From Alistipes sp. (GTDB taxonomy: Bacteria > Bacteroidota > Bacteroidia > Bacteroidales > Rikenellaceae), in contig JAITWH010000044.1 in the NCBI GenBank assembly GCA_031285405.1, forward strand, positions 1 to 64,000: a stretch of DNA of 64,000 nucleotides, read 5' to 3'. The position numbers were made by a program, and so were the translations under genes. The notes under the pieces were generated by a model. The model was not told the origin of the DNA. It made no database searches and saw only the letters and a program-made list of their open reading frames with translations. Positions 35,311 to 43,253 of the stretch are shown one piece after another (the stretch's first letter is position 1; every line of letters begins with the position of its first letter).

Positions 35311-36171
35311 TTACAGATAGAAAGTAGCCCCAAAAGCCACCGACAAAATATCGAATCGCGCGGAGACATTATGCGTGATGCGGCTCCCCTTGACAGGCGG
35401 CACACCGATCTCGTCGGGCGTTGTCGCGGCGGTCGAAGCCTCCTGCGTCAGCCGCTGAAACTCGTAGCCCAGCAGGCCGATCTGCAACTCGATGGCCGCA
35501 TGGTTGGTGACGAACACCGTGGCGCCGGGCGAGAATCCCAACCGAAAGTCGAGCGACTTCTGCCACGTTGAGCGTTTGAACCCTCCGGCGTCGGTCAGCC
35601 CGCTATCCTCGCGACCACTGCCGCCGCCGAATCCCGCCTGCACCTCGTTGAAGAACAACAACCGCCGACTGCTGCCGATGCTCACATAGTAGCGGTACGA
35701 CAACAGTCCCATGAAACTGTCGCGTTCGTAACGGTACATCAGCCCCTCGTCGCCAAACAGCATAGACGAGAGCTCGGGCGTGAGGTGGAACGTCGCGTCG
35801 GCCATGTCGAACAGCGAGTGGCGATACTGAAATCGCACCCCGACGGACTGGTTGTTGGCAAACACGTAGTGCAGCATCGGGCTGATTGTCATCGTGTTGC
35901 CCTCGCTGTTGAGCTGGTCGAGGATGAACACCCCGTAGTCGTTGTTGTCGTGCCGCGAGTAGGCGCCGCCGATCCCCGCGACCCACATACCCTTGGGCAT
36001 CGAGGGGGTGCGAGTGTCGAAAGCCAAGCCGCGGTCAAACCTCTGGCGACGCGTCTGCTTTTCACCCTCTCCACTCAAATTAGCACTTGGCTCACCAGCC
36101 ATTTGCGCGTTAGCCGCCGAGACACTCATCCCGACGGCTAACAGCAAACATGAAAATGTTCTTCTTATCAT
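35311..36171 (-). CDS. Outer-membrane beta-barrel protein
   Basis: 286 residues, signal peptide cleaved after about AANA (residue 22). The rest is rich in alternating aromatic strands (YRYYVSIGSSRRLLFFNEV, IELQIGLLGYEF) and ends with AFGATFYL, whose terminal hydrophobic residue suits Bam insertion. I do not recognise a named family. It precedes the PCMD lipoprotein by 4 bp, a common pairing. Confidence 0.65.
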   Translation of the reverse strand: MIRRTFSCLLLAVGMSVSAANAQMAGEPSANLSGEGEKQTRRQRFDRGLAFDTRTPSMPKGMWVAGIGGAYSRHDNNDYGVFILDQLNSEGNTMTISPMLHYVFANNQSVGVRFQYRHSLFDMADATFHLTPELSSMLFGDEGLMYRYERDSFMGLLSYRYYVSIGSSRRLLFFNEVQAGFGGGSGREDSGLTDAGGFKRSTWQKSLDFRLGFSPGATVFVTNHAAIELQIGLLGYEFQRLTQEASTAATTPDEIGVPPVKGSRITHNVSARFDILSVAFGATFYL

Positions 36172-36191
36172 GCGATAGTTTTGATGAAAAC

Positions 36192-37451
36192 TTATTCGGC
36201 AGGAGCTTCGGGCTCGCCATCCTTCACGAAGTTGACCGCGAGGGCCGCTTCCGCGCTCGTTTCGGCAGTGTCGACCACCTTGACGGCAAACGTAACGGCG
36301 GTGTCACCCTCCTCGGCGGTAGCCAGGAAGATCATGCCGATGAAGGCCGAGATGTCGAACGGAATCACATCCTTGCCCTTGATGGCGTCGCCGACAGGTA
36401 CACCCAAGGCGCCCAAAGCCGTACCCCACGCCGCGTCGCCCGGATTAGCCAGGTCGAACTCGCCGGTGATGCCCACCAAGGCCAGCGCAGCTTTAAAGGC
36501 TTCGCTCTCGGTTTCGATCTTCACAATAAAATTCTCGATACCCTGACCTGCATACACGTCGATCACGACAGATGCCTCCTCGCTCTCCGACTGCTTGATC
36601 TCCATCGGTTCGGTAATGTCGAAATCCTTGCCCTCGACGCTCACCACGTAGTCGTCCACAAGGTTCACCTTGAGAGTCGCGGGGGTGGCGGCAACTTCGT
36701 TAACGTCAGTCGCTTCGACCAGAATTTCAAGCTCGACGCCTCCGGGAACCAACGTCAGCTGTCCGAACATCTTGGTGAAGTCGAGCTCCACGCTCCCCTT
36801 CTCCTTAACGTCCGCACCGGTGGGAATACCGACGGCGGTCATCTGCCCTATCTGCTGTTCGGTGAGTTCACCCGTCAGATCGACAGCTCCGCTGAAACCC
36901 ATAGTGGGCAGCATGGCACCGACGGTCGCGTTCGACGAAGTGAGCGTCAGCTTGAGCGAACCGACGGTATCGTCGGCCGTGACGGTCACCACGGGCGCGC
37001 CCGAGATCGCCTCGGGGTCTTCGGCCAGTGCGCCCTTGATCGCGCTATATTTATAGGTATTGACCTCCGCGAGGTTGGCCGACGAGGTGATCTTCACCTC
37101 GGGCACCTTGGGGTTGACAGTCACGGTTGTAGTGGCGGTCTTGCCTCCGTCGGTGGTGGTGACGGTGATGGTGGTGGTACCTTCGGCAACGGCGGTCACC
37201 TCACCGTTGGCGGCGACGGTTGCGATCTTGTCGTCGGTGCTCTTCCACGACACGGCCTGATTGGTTGCATTGGAGGGTGCGACAGTTGCGACGATTGTCT
37301 GCTTTGCTCCGATTTCGAGAGTCATCGTCGTTGGGGCGACGGTCACGCCTGTAACTGCGATGGGGTCGGGCGTAGGCGTCGGTTCGTCCTTACATCCCGT
37401 GAACGCCAATGCCAACACGGCAACGGCGACAATTGCAAAATAGTTCTTCAT
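36192..37451 (-). CDS. Ig-like (BIG2) domain lipoprotein A
   Basis: 419 residues; lipobox AFTGC. Residues about 30-110 are a bacterial Ig-like group 2 domain (VTGVTVAPTTMTLEIGAKQ..TITVTTTDGG). The remaining ~300 residues are an unrecognised two-repeat beta domain containing VVIDVYAGQGIENF and EFDLANPGD. Promoter at 37537-37506. A paralogue lies directly upstream (37684-38976), with the same domain order and motifs. Confidence 0.75.
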   Translation of the reverse strand: MKNYFAIVAVAVLALAFTGCKDEPTPTPDPIAVTGVTVAPTTMTLEIGAKQTIVATVAPSNATNQAVSWKSTDDKIATVAANGEVTAVAEGTTTITVTTTDGGKTATTTVTVNPKVPEVKITSSANLAEVNTYKYSAIKGALAEDPEAISGAPVVTVTADDTVGSLKLTLTSSNATVGAMLPTMGFSGAVDLTGELTEQQIGQMTAVGIPTGADVKEKGSVELDFTKMFGQLTLVPGGVELEILVEATDVNEVAATPATLKVNLVDDYVVSVEGKDFDITEPMEIKQSESEEASVVIDVYAGQGIENFIVKIETESEAFKAALALVGITGEFDLANPGDAAWGTALGALGVPVGDAIKGKDVIPFDISAFIGMIFLATAEEGDTAVTFAVKVVDTAETSAEAALAVNFVKDGEPEAPAE

Positions 37452-37505
37452 GAGTTTTTGGTTTTCATTAAAGTATTAAAACAAACTCGGACAGCTAAAT
37501 CATCG

Positions 37506-37537
37506 CAAACATAGGCCATATTTTTCAAATTACCAAA
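37506..37537 (-). promoter_or_regulatory. Promoter for Ig-like lipoprotein A
   Basis: Minus TTTG (37537-37534), 20-bp spacer, TATGTTTG (37513-37506). Same geometry as the promoter of the paralogue at 39086-39055. Confidence 0.75.
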
Positions 37538-37601
37538 TTTCACCGAAATGCCGAAGTGTCGGAACTTGCACCAAAACCCACACCGCCGACCCCATATTAA
37601 C

Positions 37602-37658
37602 ACGTCAGCCGCCGAGAACTCCATCTCGGCGGCCAGCGGCAAACATGAAACCATCTTC
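37602..37658 (-). pseudogene. Remnant of the outer-membrane protein 5' end
   Basis: The minus strand reads as a diverged copy of the first ~50 bp of the gene at 36171: SCLPLAAEMEFSAADV against SCLLLAVGMSVSAANAQ. The DNA is clearly similar over TTTCATGTTTGC and CTCGGCGGCT. It sits just downstream of Ig-like gene B, as the intact gene sits downstream of Ig-like gene A. Confidence 0.65.
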
Positions 37659-37683
37659 CTTTAAACCATGTAACTTTACATTC

Positions 37684-38976
37684 TTATTCGGCCTCTTCTT
37701 CGGGAGTTTCGGGAGTCTCGGTTTCGGCACCTGGCTCGGCGTCATCCACGAAGTTGATCGCAAGGGTCGCTTCGGCACTCTTTTCAGTAGTGTCGACCAC
37801 CTTGATCGTAAACTCAGCGGCGATATCACCCTCCTCCTCGGTGGCAGCAAAGATCATCGCTATGAACTCCGTGATGTCGAACGGAACAGCCGACATACCT
37901 TTAATAGCGTCGCCGTTGGGCAGACCGATGGCTGTGAGTTTGGCGCCCAGCTCATCGCCTGGATTGGCCAGGTCGAACTCACCGGTGATGCCCGCGAATG
38001 CCAGAGTACCGTTGAAAGCCACACTCGCGGTGTCGATCGTGATAAAGAAGTTTTCGATGCCCTGACCAGCGTAAACGTCGATCACGACAGGAGCGTCGGC
38101 GCTCTCCGACTCGACGATCTCCATCGTCTCGGCGATGTCGAATCCGTCACCGGCAATGGTCACCATCGAGTCGTCGACGAGGAGTACGCTCAACGTTACG
38201 GGATCAGCCTTGAATTCATTCACGTCGGCAACATCGAACGCAATCGCGAGGTCGACATTTCCGGGAATCGCCTCCACAAGCAGGCCGAACATCTCGATGA
38301 AGTCGATCTCAACTTCGTCCTTTCCGGTGACAGCCGCACCATGGGGAATTCCGGCGAGATTCAGAGCCGTGACCTGAGCCGCGGAGGGAGCCACAAGGTC
38401 AATCGCTCCGGTGAGGCCCATCTGGGTCATGGCGGCGGCGACTGTCGCGTTTTCCGAGGTGAGGGTCAACTTCAGCGAGCCGACGGTGTCTTCAGTGGAG
38501 ACAGTAACGAAGGCTTCCACGGGATCCTCTTCCTCCTCGTCTTCACCCTCTTCCCGCTCTTCGATAGCATAACGGATTTCGCTGTACGTAAACTCATTGA
38601 CATCTTCGAAATCGAGGTCCGAAGCTATTTCGGGCTTGGGAGTAACCACAGTCACCGTGCTGGTGTCGGTGTAGCCTCCGTCGGCGGTGGTGACGGTGAT
38701 GACGGCTTCACCCAGGGCAATGGCGGTAACCACACCGGTGGCGGCGTCGACAGTTGCGATGGTGCTGTCGGAGGTGCTGAACGACACGGCTTTGTTGGTC
38801 GCGTTGGCCGGCAGCACACTCGGCTGAACGGTGTACGTGTTTCCAATTTCGACCTCCACTTCCACGGGAGTCGCCTGCACACTTGCAACGCTGATGTCGC
38901 CGGTTTCAGGATCGTCCTTACATCCTGTGAACACCAAAACCGCTACTGCGGCGGCGAAAGCTAAATACTTCTTCAT
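37684..38976 (-). CDS. Ig-like (BIG2) domain lipoprotein B
   Basis: 430 residues; lipobox VFTGC. BIG2-type domain at about 25-115 (ASVQATPVEVEVEIGNTYT..ITVTTADGGYTD), then the same unrecognised C-terminal domain as lipoprotein A, with VVIDVYAGQGIENF, EFDLANPGD and a Glu-rich end. Promoter at 39086-39055. It arose with A by tandem duplication. Confidence 0.75.
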   Translation of the reverse strand: MKKYLAFAAAVAVLVFTGCKDDPETGDISVASVQATPVEVEVEIGNTYTVQPSVLPANATNKAVSFSTSDSTIATVDAATGVVTAIALGEAVITVTTADGGYTDTSTVTVVTPKPEIASDLDFEDVNEFTYSEIRYAIEEREEGEDEEEEDPVEAFVTVSTEDTVGSLKLTLTSENATVAAAMTQMGLTGAIDLVAPSAAQVTALNLAGIPHGAAVTGKDEVEIDFIEMFGLLVEAIPGNVDLAIAFDVADVNEFKADPVTLSVLLVDDSMVTIAGDGFDIAETMEIVESESADAPVVIDVYAGQGIENFFITIDTASVAFNGTLAFAGITGEFDLANPGDELGAKLTAIGLPNGDAIKGMSAVPFDITEFIAMIFAATEEEGDIAAEFTIKVVDTTEKSAEATLAINFVDDAEPGAETETPETPEEEAE

Positions 38977-39344
38977 GATAATTAGGGCTTTTTACATTAA
39001 GGTTAATAAATCGGGTTAACAACTATTTTGCAATTTCAGGTTAATAAACTGTTACAAATTTAGGTTATTATTTTCGGACTGCCAAATTTTTAGCCATTTA
39101 TTTGCATTCCGACCCGCCGTTCTTTCAATTATCCTTGTTAGATTCTCAACTACTTTGCGTGGTTGAATCGCCGACATCGAGGCAACCCAATGTTATGATT
39201 TCGTTAAATGCGAGTCCGGAATGTTGGCGGCTTTGATATATATAGGTATTTTTGCGACCGTAGTTTTTGCGACCGACGCCGCTAATTTTCGCAACCGGGC
39301 AACAAAAGCAACAGAAACAGAAGCAACAGAAACAGATCAGCAGA
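38977..39344. promoter_or_regulatory. Divergent region between Ig-like gene B and fabH
   Basis: 368 bp without a gene. Minus promoter: TTTG (39086-39083), 20 bp, TAAATTTG (39062-39055). AGGTTAATAAA occurs at 38999 and 39038 and a partial copy at 39061, in the leader. On the fabH side a -7-like TATTTTTG lies at 39247-39254, and TTTTTGCGACCG is duplicated in tandem (39250 and 39265). Confidence 0.6.
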
Positions 39345-40331
39345 ATGAAAAGAGCAGTCATAACAGGCATCGAGGCCTCCATACCGGACTATGTCCTCAC
39401 CAACGCCGAACTCGAAACGATGGTCGACACATCCGACCAGTGGATCCGCGAACGTACCGGCATCGTCGAACGCCACATCCTCAAGCAGGACGGCCTCGGG
39501 GTCTCCGAGATGGGGGCGGACGCAGTGCGCAAGCTATTATCCGCCACGGGGACAAAAGCAGACGATATCGACATGGTGGTGTGCCACACCGTTTCGCCCG
39601 ACATGCTGTTTCCGGCCACGGCCAACGTCATATCGGACAAGGTGGGGATCAAAAACGCGTGGGGCTTCGACATGGGCGCGGGGTGCAGCGGATTTCTCTT
39701 CTCGTTCTCGACGGTCGACGCGTTTATCCGCGCGGGTCGTGCGAAGAAGATCGTGTTGGTGTGCGGCGAGCGCCTGAGCGGTATGACCGACTACACCGAC
39801 CGCAACACCTGCCCGCTGTTCGGCGACGCCGCCGTGGCGATGTTGGTCGAGGGGTCGGACGACCCGACGATCGGTCTGGTGGATTACGAAAATCATGTCG
39901 ACGGCATCGGTCGTCACTATCTGTACCAGAAGGCGGGCGGCAGCATGTATCCCCCGACGGCCGAGACGGTCGCGCGGCGCGAGCACTATATCTATCAGGA
40001 TGGCAAGACTGTCTTCAAGTACGCCGTCAGCAACATGGCCGACGTGTCGGCGGCGATGATGGAGCGCCACTCGCTGCAGCCCGACGACATCGCCTGGCTT
40101 ATTCCCCATCAGGCCAACCTGCGCATCATCGCCGCGACGGGCCACCGCATGGGCCTCGACGACAGCAAGGTGTTGGTCAACATCGAGAAGTTCGGCAACA
40201 CGGGCGGCACCTCCATCCCGTTGGCACTGTGGGACTTCAAGGATCGCTTCAAGCGAGGCGACAATCTGATATTGTCCGCCTTCGGAGCCGGCTTCACATG
40301 GGGTGCAATGTACTACAAGTGGGGGATATAA
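39345..40331 (+). CDS. fabH: 3-oxoacyl-ACP synthase III (KAS III)
   Basis: 328 residues from the ATG at 39345 (MKRAVITGIEASIPDYVLTN); the longer frame upstream is low-complexity Lys/Gln and not native. Catalytic triad visible: Cys114 in GAGCSGFLF, His255 in PHQAN, Asn285 in FGNTGGTS. It condenses acetyl-CoA with malonyl-ACP to start fatty-acid elongation in the cytoplasm. plsX and rpmF, often beside fabH, lie 23 kb away here, so this may be a separate paralogue. The stop codon touches repeat element C. Confidence 0.9.
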   Translation: MKRAVITGIEASIPDYVLTNAELETMVDTSDQWIRERTGIVERHILKQDGLGVSEMGADAVRKLLSATGTKADDIDMVVCHTVSPDMLFPATANVISDKVGIKNAWGFDMGAGCSGFLFSFSTVDAFIRAGRAKKIVLVCGERLSGMTDYTDRNTCPLFGDAAVAMLVEGSDDPTIGLVDYENHVDGIGRHYLYQKAGGSMYPPTAETVARREHYIYQDGKTVFKYAVSNMADVSAAMMERHSLQPDDIAWLIPHQANLRIIAATGHRMGLDDSKVLVNIEKFGNTGGTSIPLALWDFKDRFKRGDNLILSAFGAGFTWGAMYYKWGI

Positions 40332-40460
40332 ATCAAGAATCATGAATCATAAATCATGAATCATGAATCGGCTACGACTGCGGCGATTTAAGCTAACGCA
40401 ACATTAATATACGTGCGAAGCACGCCTCAATTCATGATTCATGATTCTTGATTCTTGATT
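40332..40460. repeat. AT-arm inverted-repeat element filling the fabH-pepT gap
   Basis: Arms of AATCATGAATCAT words run inward from both ends (40332-40369 and 40428-40460), with a core holding CGGCTACG and TGCGGCGATTTAAGC. It starts at the base after the fabH stop and ends at the base before the pepT stop, so the whole convergent gap is the element. It probably serves as a bidirectional terminator. Confidence 0.8.
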
Positions 40461-41606
40461 TTAACCAACTCCCGATTTAATAACAATCTCAACAATAACC
40501 TCGACGGCTTTTCGCATAGCCCCCACCGAGACGCTCTCGGAGAGGCTGTGGAAGTCGGCGCCGCCGGTAAAGATGTTGGGGCACGGCAGCCCCATGAACG
40601 ACAGCCGCGCGCCGTCGGTGCCGCCGCGGATGGGCACGACGACAGGCTCGACACCCACCGCCCGCATCGCCCGCCGAGCACGCTCCACCACCTCGGGATG
40701 GAGCTCCAACACCTCGCGCATGTTGCGATACTGATCCTCCGTCGCTACCGTCACCGTGCCGGCGCCATGCCTCGCGTTGAGCCACGCCGCCACCTCCTCC
40801 AACAGAGCCTTCCTCCATTCGAATCGCACGCGATCGTGGTCGCGAATAATGTACTCCATCTCGGCGGCAGCCACACTCCCCTCAACACGCATCAGGTGGA
40901 AAAAACCTTCGTAGCCCTCGGTTGTCTCGGGCCGCTCGTCGACCGGCAACAGGCTGTCGAACTCCCCCGCCACCCTCAGCGCGTTAACCATCTTGCCTCG
41001 CGCGTCGCCCGGATGGGTCGACACCCCGCGAATCACGACACGCGCACCGGCGGCGTTGAAGTTCTCATACTGCAACTCGCCCAGCGTCCCGCCGTCGACC
41101 GTGTATGCGAAGTCGGCGCCGAAAGCCTCCACGTCGAACCTGTCGACCCCGCGGCTTATCTCCTCGTCGGGCGTGAAGGCGATGCGAACGCGCCCATGCC
41201 GGGTCTCGGGATGCGCCAAAAGCCACTCGACCGCGGTCATAATCTCGGCGACACCGGCCTTGTCGTCGGCGCCCAGCAGCGTCGTGCCGTCCGATGTGAT
41301 TATCGTATCTCCGTCACGTTCAATGATTTGCGGCTTCACGCCGGCCCCGGGAGCGTCGGGCGATGTGTCGACATGCGCCAGAAATCCGATCACCGGCTCG
41401 TCCTCGCACCCGCGCGTGGCGGGAACCGTGGCGGTGACGTAGCCATGCTCATCCATCCGCACATCCGCCGCCCCCATCTGCTGCAGCTCGTCGGCCAGCA
41501 GCCTCAGCAACACCACCTGCCCCTCGGTCGACGGACTTCCCTCCGCCGCCGCATCGCTTTGTGTGTCAATTGACACATATCTTAAAAATCTATCTATCAG
41601 CGTCAT
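40461..41606 (-). CDS. pepT: Peptidase T (tripeptide aminopeptidase)
   Basis: 381 residues from the ATG at 41606, which overlaps the upstream stop as ATGA. M20 metallopeptidase motifs: HVDTSPD (zinc His near 78), GADDKAG (bridging Asp near 140), DEEISRG (catalytic Glu near 173) and TVDGG. Removes N-terminal residues from tripeptides in the cytoplasm. Slightly shorter than typical PepT (~408). Translationally coupled to the cmk-ispH gene. Confidence 0.9.
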   Translation of the reverse strand: MTLIDRFLRYVSIDTQSDAAAEGSPSTEGQVVLLRLLADELQQMGAADVRMDEHGYVTATVPATRGCEDEPVIGFLAHVDTSPDAPGAGVKPQIIERDGDTIITSDGTTLLGADDKAGVAEIMTAVEWLLAHPETRHGRVRIAFTPDEEISRGVDRFDVEAFGADFAYTVDGGTLGELQYENFNAAGARVVIRGVSTHPGDARGKMVNALRVAGEFDSLLPVDERPETTEGYEGFFHLMRVEGSVAAAEMEYIIRDHDRVRFEWRKALLEEVAAWLNARHGAGTVTVATEDQYRNMREVLELHPEVVERARRAMRAVGVEPVVVPIRGGTDGARLSFMGLPCPNIFTGGADFHSLSESVSVGAMRKAVEVIVEIVIKSGVG

Positions 41607-43213
41607 ATCACCAATTCCGTTACCGATGTAACAGTTTGTTCCATCAACCAGCGAGGCGTCGAGGTCGCGCCGCAAATCCCCACCGACTCCGCCCCATCGA
41701 ACCACTCCGTCCTCAGCTCCTCCGGTCGCTCGATCTTATGGCTGCGAGGATTAGCCGCACGCACGGCGTCGAACAGCACGCGCCCGTTGGAGCTCTTCGC
41801 GCCGCTCACAAACACCACCACGTCGAACCGTCGCGCAAACTCGGCCAGATGCTCCTCGCGTCCCGCCACCTGCCGACAGATCGTGTCGCGCACCTCAACA
41901 GCCTGAGGATCAATTGCACGCCGTCGAATCTCCTCGCCCAACTGCCGAAACTCCGCCAAACTGCTCGTCGTCTGGGCCAAAAAATATATCGGCCGAGCAA
42001 AGTCTATGCCATCCAGATCGGCCTCGCCCTCGACGACCGTCACCCGACCACCAGCCTGCCCCGCCAACCCCCGCACCTCCGCGTGTCCGCGCCGCCCGAA
42101 GATCACCACCTGACCGCCCACACGCTCCATCTCGGCCCATGCCCCCGCGACGGTCTTCTGCAGCCGCGCCACCACAGGACAGGTCGCGTCGATCAACTCC
42201 ACACCGCACTCCGCCGCCCGACGATAGGTCTCCGGCGGCTCGCCATGAGCACGAATCAGCACCCTCCGCCCCGCCAACGCCGCAAGGTCGGTCTGCTCCG
42301 GCACCGTCTCTAAACCCAACGCCTCCAGCCGCGCCACCTCAGCCCCGTTGTGCACAATATCCCCAAGCGACACCAGCCCCCCCGCCACATCGACACAATC
42401 TTCCGCCTTCGAAATGGCCCCAACCACCCCGAAACAAAACCCCGACTCCTTATCTATCTCTATCAACATATTGATTACGCAACCGCGACTTTTAAAAAAG
42501 TCGCTGCGGCCGTTGCCGCTGGGATTTGCCAAAAGTAACGTATTCATTGTGTGCTCAAACCACGCCATCTGTTGCGACAGCGACATATTGCTGTTGTCCA
42601 AGACGATGGCGTCGGGTGCTTGTCGCAGGGGGCTTAGCGGACGAGTTTGGTCGAGTGTGTCGCGTTGGCGGATGTTGCGTTCGATCTCGGCGAGCGAGAC
42701 GTCGTGTCCGGCGGCCGTCATCTCCGAGAAACGTCGTTGCGCACGAACCAAAGGGTCGGCGGTCAGAAAAATTTTGATATCGGCATCGGGAAACACCACG
42801 GTGCCGATGTCGCGCCCATCCATCACGACGCCTCCTCCGCGCCCCATCTCGCGTTGCGCCGCCACAAGACGTTCGCGCACTGCGCCGACGGAGCTGACCC
42901 GACTCACCAAGTCGCTCACCTCGATACCGCGAATGAGCCCCGACACGTTGCGGCCGTTGAGCCATATGTCGCTCGCGCCGCTCTCCGTGTTGCGCCGAAA
43001 CTCGATCCGCACCTCATCCAACGCCTTCACCAACGCCTCCTCGTCGAGCACGCCGTCGGAGACGAAACCACTCTCCAGAGCATACAAAGTCACAGCACGA
43101 TACATCGCCCCGCTGTCGATAAACACATATCCCAACCGCGCGGCGATGGCACGCGCAAAGGTGCTTTTGCCGCCCGACGAGAATCCGTCCACCGCTATTG
43201 TCAGTTTTTTCAT
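41603..43213 (-). CDS. cmk-ispH: Cytidylate kinase / HMBPP reductase (IspH) fusion
   Basis: 536 residues in one frame. Residues 1-232 are Cmk (P-loop GFSSGGKST at 10-18, DGRDIGTVVFPDA, RDTLDQTRPLSPL), which phosphorylates CMP/dCMP. Residues about 249-536 are IspH (SGFCFGV with Cys260, DATCPVV, ICGATSTP: three [4Fe-4S] cysteines), the last step of the MEP isoprenoid pathway. The ~17-residue joint SGNGRSDFFKSRGCVIN is encoded by a copy of the dispersed stop-element (42501-42519). An ATG at 42469 would allow independent IspH initiation. Cmk and IspH are often neighbours, and fusions occur elsewhere. A sequencing error hiding a stop cannot be excluded. Confidence 0.88.
   Translation of the reverse strand: MKKLTIAVDGFSSGGKSTFARAIAARLGYVFIDSGAMYRAVTLYALESGFVSDGVLDEEALVKALDEVRIEFRRNTESGASDIWLNGRNVSGLIRGIEVSDLVSRVSSVGAVRERLVAAQREMGRGGGVVMDGRDIGTVVFPDADIKIFLTADPLVRAQRRFSEMTAAGHDVSLAEIERNIRQRDTLDQTRPLSPLRQAPDAIVLDNSNMSLSQQMAWFEHTMNTLLLANPSGNGRSDFFKSRGCVINMLIEIDKESGFCFGVVGAISKAEDCVDVAGGLVSLGDIVHNGAEVARLEALGLETVPEQTDLAALAGRRVLIRAHGEPPETYRRAAECGVELIDATCPVVARLQKTVAGAWAEMERVGGQVVIFGRRGHAEVRGLAGQAGGRVTVVEGEADLDGIDFARPIYFLAQTTSSLAEFRQLGEEIRRRAIDPQAVEVRDTICRQVAGREEHLAEFARRFDVVVFVSGAKSSNGRVLFDAVRAANPRSHKIERPEELRTEWFDGAESVGICGATSTPRWLMEQTVTSVTELVI
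42501..42519 (-). repeat. Stop-element core inside the cmk-ispH frame
   Basis: GCGGC-AACG-GCCGC-AGCGA, 19 nt identical to the element after etfB (58305-58323), in the sense direction of cmk at the point where a stop would be expected. Here it is translated. Confidence 0.75.
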
Positions 43214-43214
43214 A

Positions 43215-43253
43215 ATTCTGCAAATGTACGAAAACTTCGTACATTTGCAGAAT
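43215..43253. promoter_or_regulatory. Palindromic divergent promoter of cmk-ispH and lnt
   Basis: An 18-bp perfect inverted repeat (43215-43232 and 43236-43253, loop AAC) carries a TACATTTG -7 box in each direction (+ 43240-43247, - 43228-43221) with a TCTG -33-like box 19 bp before each. The -7 boxes end only 4 and 7 bp before the two ATGs, so both mRNAs should be leaderless or nearly so. Confidence 0.7.

Noticed and set aside
37448..37654. 68-residue minus-strand open frame
   Set aside because: Its start is the decayed copy of the outer-membrane protein signal peptide and the rest is promoter/leader DNA; treated as a remnant.
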